Of a stretch of DNA of 64,000 nt, positions 31,360-39,431 are shown one piece after another. The stretch covers positions 46,462 to 110,461 of the forward strand of contig NZ_LLXT01000129.1 of NCBI RefSeq assembly GCF_001431625.1, read 5' to 3'. The stretch is from Stenotrophomonas geniculata ATCC 19374 = JCM 13324. Its GTDB lineage: Bacteria; Pseudomonadota; Gammaproteobacteria; Xanthomonadales; Xanthomonadaceae. The notes beneath the pieces were generated by a model, which ran no database searches, had not been told where the DNA came from, and was given only the letters and a program-made list of their open reading frames with translations. Position numbers and translations under genes: made by a program. Each line of letters opens with the position of its first letter. Position 1 is the first letter of the stretch.

Positions 31360-32049
31360 TCAGTGGGCCAGCGGGGCGTCGGCCAGCTCGCCCTTGTCCA
31401 GGTGCACCGTGTGCGTGGCGTACTCGGCCGCCTTCGGGTCATGGGTGACCATGATGATGGTCTTGCCATGCTCGCGGTTGAGCTGCTGCAGCAGGCCGAG
31501 GATCTCCTCGGCGGACTGGCGGTCGAGGTCGCCGGTCGGTTCGTCGCAGATCAGGAAGGTCGGGTCGGAGACGATCGCCCGCGCGATCGCCACGCGTTGC
31601 TGCTGGCCGCCGGACAGTTCATTCGGGCGATGGCTGCGGCGATCGGCCAGGCCCACCAGGGTCAGCGCGATCTCCGCATTGCGGCGGCGCTGCGCCGCAT
31701 TGAGGTGGGTCAGCAGCAGTGGCAGTTCCACGTTCTTCTGCGCGGTCAGCATCGGCATCAGGTTGTAGAACTGGAACACGAAGCCAACGTGGTGGCTGCG
31801 CCAGGTCGACAGCTGGCTACCGCTCATCTGGTCGATGCGCTCGCCTTCGATGCTGATTTCGCCGCCACTGGGGTTGTCCAGCCCACCGATCAGGTTGAGC
31901 AGGGTGGTCTTGCCCGAACCGGACGGGCCCATCAGCGCGACGAAGTCGCCGCTGGCGATGTCGAGGTCGATGCCGTGCAGCACCTGCACTTTCTCGGGGC
32001 CACGCTGGTAGGTCTTGGTGATGTTGCGCAGTGAAACCAGGGTCGACAT
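31360..32049 (-). CDS. ABC transporter ATP-binding protein, MacB/LolD type
   Basis: This 229-residue ATPase has Walker A GPSGSGKTTL, Q-loop FVFQFYNLMPMLTA, signature LSGGQQQRVAIARA, Walker B FLICDEPTGDLD and switch His in VTHD. The Q-loop sequence NLMP and the tail TVHLDKGEL are typical of the LolD/MacB branch that drives FtsX-type permeases. It sits between the periplasmic adaptor and the two permeases, 102 bp after the adaptor gene, and completes a tripartite exporter lacking only an outer-membrane channel, which is probably TolC-like and encoded elsewhere. Confidence 0.92.
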   Translation of the reverse strand: MSTLVSLRNITKTYQRGPEKVQVLHGIDLDIASGDFVALMGPSGSGKTTLLNLIGGLDNPSGGEISIEGERIDQMSGSQLSTWRSHHVGFVFQFYNLMPMLTAQKNVELPLLLTHLNAAQRRRNAEIALTLVGLADRRSHRPNELSGGQQQRVAIARAIVSDPTFLICDEPTGDLDRQSAEEILGLLQQLNREHGKTIIMVTHDPKAAEYATHTVHLDKGELADAPLAH

Positions 32050-32151
32050 GGGTTGTTCTCCACGGAAGGCGGGAAACGGGGAAGCGCACCTGCGGTGGCT
32101 GCGGGCGTGCGTCGAGCGGTGTTGCCGGCGGCGCCCATGGGCGCCAGGCCG

Positions 32152-33414
32152 TTACTGCGCTTGTTTCTGTTGCACCTTGGCGCCATCGCGCAGGGTGTCC
32201 GGCGGGTTCACCACCACCGATTCACCTGCACTCACACCCTTGAGGATCTGGCGGTCCTTGCCCATCGCCTGGCCGGCCTCGACCTTGCGCTGCTGTACCC
32301 GGTTTTCGTCACCCAGCACGAAGGCCACCGATGCGCCCTCGCGCTGCACCACGGCGCCGCCCGGCACGCGCACACCCTGCGGCTTGGCGGCTGCCTGCGG
32401 CTGGGCCTGTTCCAGGAAGCTGACCCGCACGCCCATCTCCGGCACGATGCGTGGGTCCTTCACTTTCAGCGCCACGCGCACCTTCACCGTGGCCTTGCCG
32501 CGGTCGGCGGTGGGGATGATGGCGATCACCTCGCCCGGAATCTTCCACTCCGGATAGGCGTTGAGCGTGGCTTCCACCGGCATCTTCGGCTGCACGCGGC
32601 CGATGAAGGCCTCGCCCACCTCGACTTCGATCTCCAGCGAGTCCATGTCGACGATGGTGCCGATGCCGGTACGGGTGAAGCCACCGCCTGCCGACAGCGG
32701 CGAAACGATTTCGCCGGGCTGCGCGGCCTTGGCGGTGACCACCCCGGAGAACGGCGCGCGCACGATGTTGTTGTCCACGCCCAGATCGGCGATGGCCAGC
32801 TGGTCGTTGGCGACCTTGACGTTGCGCTGGGCGGTCTCCAGCTGCGCACGCAGGCTGTCGCGCTGTGCCACGGCCTGGTCGTACTGTGAGCGCGATACCA
32901 GCTGCTGGCCGACGAGTGCCTGCAGGCGGCTGGCTTCGGCGGTGGCCTGCTTCTGCTGCGCCTCCAGCCCGGCCACCTGGCTGCGTGCGGCCTGAAGCTG
33001 CGAGGCATACAGGCTGCGCTGGGCGTCGGCATCAATCGGGTCCAGCGTGGCCATGATCTGGCCCTGTTCCACGCGCATGCCCTCCTCGATCATCACCTCG
33101 CGCACCTTGCCGGTGATCTTGGCCGAGACCGTGGCCATGCGGCGGGCGACCACGTAGCCGCTGGCGTCGAGCACCGAACTGCTGGCATTGCCCTGCTGGA
33201 TGGCCACGGCGGGCGCGGTTTCCACCTCCACGGCCGGCGCACGGCCGAACAGGAAGGCGACGGCGGCGGCGATCAGCAGCACGGCCACGATGATCGCGAT
33301 CCACAACCAACGGCGACCACCGCCGTTGCTGCCACCACCGGAGGCCGGCGGGGGCGATTTGCGGTCGATACGGAGTTCCTTCAACAGCTCGGCAGAAGCG
33401 TTCATTCGTTCCAT
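32152..33414 (-). CDS. Periplasmic adaptor (HlyD/MacA-like membrane fusion protein)
   Basis: This 420-residue protein has a cytoplasmic N-tail, a membrane helix (about 35-55, WLWIAIIVAVLLIAAAVAFLF), a lipoyl-like half (VLDASGYVVARRMATVSAKITGKV), and a coiled-coil hairpin (about 115-190, rich in Gln/Ala). The second lipoyl half holds IVRAPFSGVVTAKAAQPGEIVSP, followed by beta-barrel and membrane-proximal domains. This is the MacA-type layout. It is first in the operon with the ATPase and two permeases. ATG 33414 or 33405 may be the start. The promoter lies in the 193-bp gap shared with a divergent ABC/two-component operon. Confidence 0.88.
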   Translation of the reverse strand: MERMNASAELLKELRIDRKSPPPASGGGSNGGGRRWLWIAIIVAVLLIAAAVAFLFGRAPAVEVETAPAVAIQQGNASSSVLDASGYVVARRMATVSAKITGKVREVMIEEGMRVEQGQIMATLDPIDADAQRSLYASQLQAARSQVAGLEAQQKQATAEASRLQALVGQQLVSRSQYDQAVAQRDSLRAQLETAQRNVKVANDQLAIADLGVDNNIVRAPFSGVVTAKAAQPGEIVSPLSAGGGFTRTGIGTIVDMDSLEIEVEVGEAFIGRVQPKMPVEATLNAYPEWKIPGEVIAIIPTADRGKATVKVRVALKVKDPRIVPEMGVRVSFLEQAQPQAAAKPQGVRVPGGAVVQREGASVAFVLGDENRVQQRKVEAGQAMGKDRQILKGVSAGESVVVNPPDTLRDGAKVQQKQAQ

Positions 33415-33513
33415 CACAGGCGTTCGGGCGGGTGTGGCCGGAAGGGCAGACGGCGGCGGTTCCGGCGGTGGAGCGTGCGGCACAGCATGAAGGCAGGTAC
33501 GGCGATGACGGCA

Positions 33514-33527
33514 GTGACAGCTGTCAC
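33514..33527. promoter_or_regulatory. Perfect palindromic operator in the divergent promoter region
   Basis: GTGACAG/CTGTCAC is a perfect 14-bp palindrome 87 bp before the adaptor-gene start and 81 bp before the ATPase gene. A looser TGACACTGAC follows at about 33532. Its place between two exporter operons, one of which ends with a LuxR-type response regulator, makes it a candidate binding site for that regulator. Confidence 0.5.
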
Positions 33528-33607
33528 CCGATGACACTGACGGCGGCAACTGCGAAATGTGACCACGCCGGTACAGGATGGCAACGTCCCCGCTACCGGT
33601 ACCGCCC

Positions 33608-34504
33608 ATGGATCCGATCGCCCCGTCGCTGGCCCGCCTGCAGCAGGTGCAGGTGCGCTACCGCGACCATACCGCCCTGCATGGCATCGACCTGCAGGTC
33701 CGCGCTGGCCAGGTGCTGGCATTGCTGGGCCGCAACGGTGCCGGCAAGAGTACCGCGATCAGCGTGCTGTTGGGCCTGCGTCACGCCGATGCCGGCCAGG
33801 TCGAGCTGCTCGGCGGCGACCCGCAGCAGCGGGCCAGTCGATTGGGCCTGGGCGTGATGCTGCAGAGCACGAACCTGCCGCCGATGCTGCAGGTGGACGA
33901 GCTGGTGGCCCAGGCCAGTGCCTGTTACCCCGACCCGATGCCGTTGCCGGAGGTACTGCAGCGCGCCGGACTGCAGGCGCTGGCGCGCCGCCGCTACGGC
34001 CAGCTGTCCGGCGGCCAGCAGCGCGCGGTGCAGTTCGCCATCGCGCTGTGCGGCCGCCCGCGGGTGCTGTTCCTGGACGAGCCCACCACCGGGCTGGACA
34101 TCCAGGCGCGGCAGGCGATGTGGCAGGCGGTGCGGCAGTTGGTGGCCGAAGGCTGCGGCGTGCTGCTTACGACACACTATCTGGAAGAGGCCGAGGCGCT
34201 GGCGCAGCGCGTCGTGGTGCTGGAAGGCGGCCGGGTACTGGCCGACGCACCCTTGGCCGAGCTGCGCTTGGCCGACCGGCCGCGCCGCATCCGCTGCCGC
34301 AGCGCGCTGGCTGTCGAGGACGTGCAGCACTGGGCGGGCGTGCAGCAGGTGCAGCGCGACGGCGAGCATCTGCAGCTGCTGGCGAGCCCGGCCGAGCCGG
34401 TGGTGGCACGCCTGTTGGCGGCCGACGCGCAGTTGCGTGAGCTGGAAGTACAGGGCGCGGCGCTGGCCGACGCCTTCCTCGACCTGACCCGGGAGGCCGC
34501 ATGA
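33608..34504 (+). CDS. ABC-2 type exporter ATP-binding protein
   Basis: This 298-residue ATPase has Walker A GRNGAGKST (about 43-51), Q-loop VMLQSTNLPPML, signature LSGGQQRAVQFAIAL, Walker B RVLFLDEPTTGLD and switch His in TTHYLEEAE. The C-terminal extension of about 80 residues after the ATPase core is usual in DrrA/NatA-type exporters. ATG 33608 is chosen because the frame upstream (33578) would add ten residues outside the family start. Its stop overlaps the next ATG. It heads a four-gene unit with permease, histidine kinase and response regulator. Confidence 0.88.
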   Translation: MDPIAPSLARLQQVQVRYRDHTALHGIDLQVRAGQVLALLGRNGAGKSTAISVLLGLRHADAGQVELLGGDPQQRASRLGLGVMLQSTNLPPMLQVDELVAQASACYPDPMPLPEVLQRAGLQALARRRYGQLSGGQQRAVQFAIALCGRPRVLFLDEPTTGLDIQARQAMWQAVRQLVAEGCGVLLTTHYLEEAEALAQRVVVLEGGRVLADAPLAELRLADRPRRIRCRSALAVEDVQHWAGVQQVQRDGEHLQLLASPAEPVVARLLAADAQLRELEVQGAALADAFLDLTREAA

Positions 34505-35283
34505 ACACGATGACCCGTACCGGCACCGCACCGGCGCCGTCGTCTGCCTGGCGCCAGGCCCTGCGTCCCTACTGCGCTGAGCTGGTGGCCGAACTGCGCC
34601 GCGCCTGGCGTACACCCGCCTTCGCCGTACCTTCGCTGCTGTTCCCGGTGTTGTTCTACCTGCTGTTTGGCGTGCTGTTGGGCCGTGGCCACGCACCGCT
34701 GTACCTGTTGGCCACCTACTGCGTGTTCGGCGCGATGGCCCCGGCGCTGTTCGGCTTCGGCGTGCAGCTGGCGCTGGACCGAGAAGGCGGGCTGCTTACG
34801 CTCAAGCGGGCGCTGCCGATGCCGCCGGCGGCGCCGCTGCTGGCGCGACTGGCGATGGCCGTGCTGTTCGCGCTGCTGGTGGCCTCGTTGTTGATCGGCG
34901 TGGCATCTGTGCTGGGGGGTGTGCAGCTGCACGCCCTGCAGGTGCTGCAGCTGCTGGCGGTGGCGGGCCTGGCTGCGCTGCCGCTGGGGGCGATCGGCCT
35001 GCTGATCGGCAGCCATGTCAGTGCCAGCGCAGCGCCGGCGATGGTCAACCTGGTCTACCTGCCACTGGCCCTGCTGTCGGGCCTGTGGCTGCCGCTGTCG
35101 GCGTTGCCCAAGGTGTTTTCGACGATGGCACCGCTGTGGCCGACCTGGCATCTGGCGCAGCTGGCGCTGCCGGTGGTCGGGTTGCCGTCTGCGGGCAGCG
35201 TCGCCGGCCATCTGCTGGTGCTGCTGGCGGTGACCCTCGTGGCGTTGCTGCTGGCACGGCGCCGCCTGCGCCGGATCGGCTGA
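34501..35283 (+). CDS. ABC-2 type exporter permease
   Basis: This 260-residue protein has six hydrophobic helices and an N-terminal LRRAWRTPAFAVPSLLFPVLFYLLFGVLLG, the usual start of ABC-2 permeases. The central LKRALPMPPAAPLLARL and the late MVNLVYLPLALLSGLWLPLSALP also fit. ATG 34501 overlaps the ATPase stop (ATGA), and the kinase gene follows after 6 bp. Together with the ATPase it should form a drug or peptide exporter of the kind found next to DesK/DesR-like sensors. Confidence 0.86.
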   Translation: MNTMTRTGTAPAPSSAWRQALRPYCAELVAELRRAWRTPAFAVPSLLFPVLFYLLFGVLLGRGHAPLYLLATYCVFGAMAPALFGFGVQLALDREGGLLTLKRALPMPPAAPLLARLAMAVLFALLVASLLIGVASVLGGVQLHALQVLQLLAVAGLAALPLGAIGLLIGSHVSASAAPAMVNLVYLPLALLSGLWLPLSALPKVFSTMAPLWPTWHLAQLALPVVGLPSAGSVAGHLLVLLAVTLVALLLARRRLRRIG

Positions 35284-35289
35284 ACTGGC

Positions 35290-36504
35290 ATGATCGGCAG
35301 CGATCGTCCCCGCCTGGATCCTCCCGTGCCACCGAGCTGGCTTGCCTCCCTGCTGCGCCCCGCACCGGATTCGGCGGTGGCCGACAACCTGCGCCGCGGC
35401 AAGCCGGCCTGGGCCGATGCCATCCACCTGCTGTGGACGGTGTGGGTGTTCATGACGCCGCTGTTTTCAGGGGGGTACACGCTGCGCTGGCTGTGGTTCA
35501 CCCTGGCCAGCTATCCGTTGTTCCTGCTGTTGTATGCGCGCCTGCTGCTGTCGCCGCGGCACCATGCGCCCCGCTATGCACTGGCGATGACCGCGCTGGC
35601 GATCGTGCTGGTGCCCTGGTACCCATCGGGCATCAGCTACTTCATTTTCGGCTGCGTGATGCTGCGGGTCTGCGGGCGTGGCAGCTGGTGGCGCTACCTG
35701 CTGCTGCTGGCCGTGCTCAACGCGGTGTTCTACCTGGTGGCCTACCTTGCGCACTACCCGTGGCAGAGCCTGGTCTGGGTGCCGGCGGTGTCGTTCATCA
35801 TCGGCATGGTGGTGAACGTGGAGACGGTGAACAAGGAAAAGGATGCCGCATTGCAGCTTTCGCAGGAGGAAGTGCGGCGGCTGGCCACCACCGCCGAGCG
35901 CGAGCGCATCGGCCGCGATCTGCATGATCTGCTCGGCCATACCCTGTCTTTGATCACGTTGAAGCTGGAGCTGGCGCGCAAGCTGCACGACCGTGGCGAT
36001 GCCCGTGCGCGGCAGGAGATCGGCGAAGCCGAGGACATCGCCCGCGAAGCGCTGGCCCAGGTACGCAGTGCGGTCACCGGCATCCGTGCCAGTGACCTGG
36101 CCGGCGAACTGGCCTCGGCGCGCCTGCTGCTGGAATGCCAGCAGGTGCACCTGCAGTACGCGCCTCCACCGCCGATGCCGGTGGACGTGGAGCGCGGACT
36201 GGCGCTGGTGCTGCGCGAGGCGGCAACCAATATCGTGCGACACGCGCAGGCGACGCAGGCGCGGGTGGAATTCATGCTGGAAGGACGAATGCTGGCGATG
36301 CAGATCCGCGACGATGGCCGTGGCGGCGTACAGGCCGAAGGCAATGGATTGTGCGGCATGCGCGAACGGGCGATGGCGCTGGGTGGACAGTTGTCACTGC
36401 AGTCGCCGCGCGGAGAGGGCACGGTAGTGACCGTGCGCGTGCCACTGGTGGCCGCGACCACGCCGCTGTCGCCAGCGTCACTGGCTCAGGATGGTGCTGC
36501 ATGA
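35290..36504 (+). CDS. Sensor histidine kinase, DesK-like (HisKA_3)
   Basis: This 404-residue kinase has an N-terminal membrane domain with about five helices between residues 40 and 180 and very short loops, so it likely senses within the membrane. A coiled linker leads to the HisKA_3 motif ERERIGRDLHDLLGHTL with His212. The ATPase domain has LREAATNIVRHAQAT, IRDDGRGG and GNGLCGMRERAMALGG. DesK relatives sense membrane state or membrane-acting drugs. It is translationally coupled to the response regulator by an ATGA overlap and lies 6 bp after the permease. Confidence 0.88.
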   Translation: MIGSDRPRLDPPVPPSWLASLLRPAPDSAVADNLRRGKPAWADAIHLLWTVWVFMTPLFSGGYTLRWLWFTLASYPLFLLLYARLLLSPRHHAPRYALAMTALAIVLVPWYPSGISYFIFGCVMLRVCGRGSWWRYLLLLAVLNAVFYLVAYLAHYPWQSLVWVPAVSFIIGMVVNVETVNKEKDAALQLSQEEVRRLATTAERERIGRDLHDLLGHTLSLITLKLELARKLHDRGDARARQEIGEAEDIAREALAQVRSAVTGIRASDLAGELASARLLLECQQVHLQYAPPPPMPVDVERGLALVLREAATNIVRHAQATQARVEFMLEGRMLAMQIRDDGRGGVQAEGNGLCGMRERAMALGGQLSLQSPRGEGTVVTVRVPLVAATTPLSPASLAQDGAA

Positions 36505-37103
36505 TCCGCATCCTGCTGGCCGAAGACCAGGCGATGGTGCGTGGCGCGTTGTCGGCACTGCTGGGCCTGGAGCCGGATATCGAGGTGCTGGGCAGCGCCG
36601 CCGACGGTGAGGCTGCCTGGCGCATGCTGCAGCAGCTGCAGCCGGACATCCTGGTGACCGACATCGAGATGCCGGGCCTGTCCGGGCTGGAGCTGGCACA
36701 GCGCATCGCCCGCCATGGACTGCCGATCAAGGTGGTGATCGTGACCACCTTCGCCCGCGCCGGTTTCCTGCGCCGCGCGCTGGAAGCGGGCGTGCTCGGG
36801 TACCTGTTGAAGGACGCACCGGCGGAGAACCTGGCCGATGCACTGCGCAAGGTGAAGCAGGGTATCCGTGCGATCGACCCGCAACTGGCACTCGATGCCT
36901 GGTCGCAGGCCGATCCATTGACCGACCGCGAGCGCCGCGTGCTGCGGCTGGCCGGCGAAGGCCGTACCGCCAGCGAGATTGCCGAGCAGCTGGGGCTGTC
37001 GCACGGTACGGTGCGCAATTACCTGTCCGAGTGCATCGGCAAGCTGGGTGCGGCCAACCGGATCGAGGCGTACCGGCTGGCGCGGCAGAAGGGGTGGTTG
37101 TAA
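36501..37103 (+). CDS. LuxR/NarL-type response regulator, DesR-like
   Basis: This 200-residue protein has a receiver domain with LLAEDQAMVRG, phospho-acceptor Asp54 in VTDIEMPGLSG, Thr in IVTTFARAGFLRRALEAG and LLKDAPAE. A LuxR helix-turn-helix follows: LTDRERRVLRLAGEGRTASEIAEQLGLSHGTVRNYLS. This is the DesR/LiaR branch. Its ATG overlaps the kinase stop. It is the natural candidate to bind the palindrome at 33514-33527 and control both exporter operons; that is inference. It is followed by the 505-bp palindromic element. Confidence 0.9.
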   Translation: MIRILLAEDQAMVRGALSALLGLEPDIEVLGSAADGEAAWRMLQQLQPDILVTDIEMPGLSGLELAQRIARHGLPIKVVIVTTFARAGFLRRALEAGVLGYLLKDAPAENLADALRKVKQGIRAIDPQLALDAWSQADPLTDRERRVLRLAGEGRTASEIAEQLGLSHGTVRNYLSECIGKLGAANRIEAYRLARQKGWL

Positions 37104-37127
37104 CTGCGTCCTGCCTTTCCCTGAGAT

Positions 37128-37632
37128 GTCATTTCCGCGACCGCGGAGGGGTGTCACTTTCTTTGCGCGCAAAGAAAGTAACCAAAGAAACGCTCCGCCG
37201 GCCGCGAGCCGGCGTGCTTCGCACGCCGGTGCCCTGCGCTCCTCGGTCCGTCGAGGGACGGCGCGGGAACTCGCTGCGCTCAGACACCCGCGCCTCTTCG
37301 CCCTCGCCGGACCTGCGGTGCTCGGCTCGCTCAAGGCGGACTGGAAGGTCAAGATCAACGGCAACAGCATCCACGCATGGCGTGGATCTACTGGGTGCAG
37401 CTGTCGCTCTTGATGTTGGGTCCGCCTTGAGCGAGCCGAGCATCGCAGGGGAATCAGGGGCGAAGAGGCGCCGGTGTTTGAGCGTAGCGAGTTCGGCGCC
37501 GTCCCCTGATTCACCGAGAAGCACAGGGCACCGGTGCGCAGCACCGGCTCGCGCTCTGGCGGCGCGTTTCTTTTGGTTACTTTTCTTTTCGCGCGAAAAG
37601 AAAAGTGACACCCCACCGAAGTCGCGGAAACG
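37128..37632. repeat. Large imperfect palindrome of about 505 bp
   Basis: The left arm 37128-37341 matches the reverse complement of the right arm 37420-37632 over almost the full length, with small gaps, around a 78-bp spacer. The outer ends hold TTTCCGCGA, GGGGTGTCACTTT, a self-complementary AAAGAAA-type block and AAAGTAACCAAA. The inner ends share GCTCGGCTCGCTCAAGGCGGAC. The spacer has its own hairpin ATCCACGC/GCGTGGAT. Open frames across it are by-products of the symmetry. No transposase is present. Elements with the TTTGGTTACTTT signature recur in Xanthomonad genomes as far as I recall; the function is unknown. Confidence 0.85.
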
Positions 37633-37660
37633 ATCCGCCGGGAACGCCCGGCGAACCCGA

Positions 37661-38197
37661 TCAATCCTTCCCGCGCGCCATCGCCTGGAACACGCCATCG
37701 CGCCGCACCCACAGGTGGAACAGCGCCGCACCCACGTGCATCAGCACCGTGGCGAACAACACATACGCCAGCAGGCTGTGCGCATTGCGCAACGCGGCAT
37801 ACAGCGCCGGAGTGTGCGGCACGATCGGCGGCAGGTGCAGGCCACCCCACAGCACGATCGGGTAGCCGCCAGCCGACAGCATCGCCCAGCCGATCAGCGG
37901 CATCGCCAGCATCAGCGCGTACAACATCCAGTGCGAGGCCTTTGCTGCCAGCACCTGCCAGGCGGGCAGGTCGGAAGGCAGCGGCGGCGGGCGGTGGCGC
38001 AGGCGGTTGTACAGGCGCAGCAGCACCAGTACGCCGATGGCGATACCCAGTGGGCGGTGCAGGTCGATCAGCATCGGCCGCAGATGCAACGAGGCGACCA
38101 TGGTCACGCCGACGAACAGCATGGCGATGATCATCAGCGCCATGGACCAGTGCAGCACCCGCGCCAGCAGGTTGAAGTGGCCGTTGCCGGTGTTCAT
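37661..38197 (-). CDS. Cytochrome b561 family protein
   Basis: This 178-residue di-heme membrane protein has four helices with the expected His ligands in LARVLHWSMALM, LIDLHRPLGI, KASHWMLYALML and the fourth-helix segment ending VLMHVGAALFHLWV. Such proteins pass quinol electrons to periplasmic partners. Its ATG overlaps the stop of the catalase-family gene by 4 bp, so the two are made together and the cytochrome probably feeds electrons to that peroxidase. It is the last gene of the pair, ending 28 bp from the large palindrome. Confidence 0.88.
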   Translation of the reverse strand: MNTGNGHFNLLARVLHWSMALMIIAMLFVGVTMVASLHLRPMLIDLHRPLGIAIGVLVLLRLYNRLRHRPPPLPSDLPAWQVLAAKASHWMLYALMLAMPLIGWAMLSAGGYPIVLWGGLHLPPIVPHTPALYAALRNAHSLLAYVLFATVLMHVGAALFHLWVRRDGVFQAMARGKD

Positions 38198-39297
38198 CGT
38201 GCGGCCTCCCTCGGTTGCTCGACATTGCCGCTGGCGCGCTCGCGTTCGCGACGGTTGAAGGACTGCGAATACACCGCCGAGCGGGCGGCCAGGATCGGAT
38301 CATCACTGCCGCGCACGCCACTGGGCAGGATCAGCGGATCGAAGTTGATCTGGCCGCACGCACCTTGTTCCTGCGACTGCATGCGGTCCAGGCTGAGTAC
38401 GCCGGCCACCACCTGATCACGCGACTCGGGCCACGGCACCGACGGATCATCAATGGCATCACCGGGCTCGGCGGTGGTCACGACCAGGTTCCAGCGTACC
38501 GGGCCGCTGGCCAGGCGCTGCTGCAGTTCCTGGCTGAGGAAATCGACACTGGCCTGCTTGCGCGTTTCCGCATCCATCTCCACCACCGGCGCCTGTGGCT
38601 GCCAGCGCCAGCGCACGGCACGCTTCCGGCCCTGCGCGTTGGTGAACCAGAAGCTGTTGACGCTGTTGAAGGTGGTGTCGGCCCAGCTGCTGGTCCACGG
38701 TGCCGTCTTGGCCCACTGCTGGAACGCCTGTGCACTGGGGTACTTCGCCAGCACTGCAGCCATCTTCTGCGGGTCGGGCTTTCCGGTGGCGGGGTCCGGA
38801 ATGGAGGCGCGTGTCTGCGCGTAGAACGCCTCGGCATCGGGCACGGCGAAGAACGGGAAGCTGTTCATCGCCATCCGCCATTCCTGGCCGTCATCGCTGA
38901 CCATCTGCACCGCCAGGCTGCGCACGCGTGCGGTGTTGTCGGCGCCGTAGGGGTCGCCGCCGCCGATCGACAGGCGGCCCATCACCGGTACGCGGCGCTG
39001 CGAGAACACGCGGGCGCTGGACAGGGTAGGGGCCTGCGCGCTCGGTTCGAACCAGCCGTTCACGCAGACGCCCTTGCTGTGCGCGCGTCGGAAGCCTGGA
39101 TGGGCCGGGCCGGTGGCCTCGATGGTGTCGGTGAAGCGTTGCGCGGTCAGGCGGTCGCCGATCCATCCGGCCAGCCAGGCGAAGGCCAGCGCGACCGCAC
39201 CCAGAATGAGCGCGATCAGTGCGATCCAGGGCAGCGGCGAATGTTTGCGTGGTGCGCCCGGCGTCTGGCCAGCGCGGGTGTAGCGGAAGAGCGACAT
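38194..39297 (-). CDS. Membrane-anchored catalase-family heme peroxidase
   Basis: This 367-residue protein is of the small catalase (SrpA-like) type. An N-terminal helix (about 23-45, PWIALIALILGAVALAFAWL) anchors or exports it. The heme pocket shows the distal His73 in FRRAHSKGV, then FSQRRVPVMGRLSIGGGDPYGADN, MNSFPFFAVPDA, and the proximal Tyr in RSAVYSQSFNRRE. It is shorter than monofunctional catalases (about 480 residues or more). Encoded with a cytochrome b561, it probably removes peroxide in the periplasm with quinol electrons. ATG 39297 is chosen to begin the family N-terminus. Confidence 0.87.
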   Translation of the reverse strand: MSLFRYTRAGQTPGAPRKHSPLPWIALIALILGAVALAFAWLAGWIGDRLTAQRFTDTIEATGPAHPGFRRAHSKGVCVNGWFEPSAQAPTLSSARVFSQRRVPVMGRLSIGGGDPYGADNTARVRSLAVQMVSDDGQEWRMAMNSFPFFAVPDAEAFYAQTRASIPDPATGKPDPQKMAAVLAKYPSAQAFQQWAKTAPWTSSWADTTFNSVNSFWFTNAQGRKRAVRWRWQPQAPVVEMDAETRKQASVDFLSQELQQRLASGPVRWNLVVTTAEPGDAIDDPSVPWPESRDQVVAGVLSLDRMQSQEQGACGQINFDPLILPSGVRGSDDPILAARSAVYSQSFNRRERERASGNVEQPREAAR

Positions 39298-39403
39298 GGT
39301 CGGAGTCCTGCCTTCACGGAACGTGTGGGTGGTCGACCCACACATCCTCGCAGAACCCTTCCAGGCCCGGTATTCAAATTTTCGTCAAGATTGCCGGGAC
39401 GGC

Positions 39404-39423
39404 GTGCCGACCAAGGTCGGCAC
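39404..39423. repeat. Short SMAG-like palindrome GTGCCGACC/GGTCGGCAC
   Basis: A perfect 9-bp inverted repeat with a 2-nt centre lies 8 bp past the aminopeptidase stop. The stem resembles another SMAG subfamily without a visible GTAG tetranucleotide. It may end the aminopeptidase transcript. Confidence 0.55.
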
Positions 39424-39431
39424 CCACCCGA

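Noticed and set aside
36486..38321. Long open frame on the minus strand across the 505-bp palindrome
   Set aside because: It runs through the antisense of the response regulator, the palindrome and the cytochrome gene; its length results from high GC and the palindrome symmetry.
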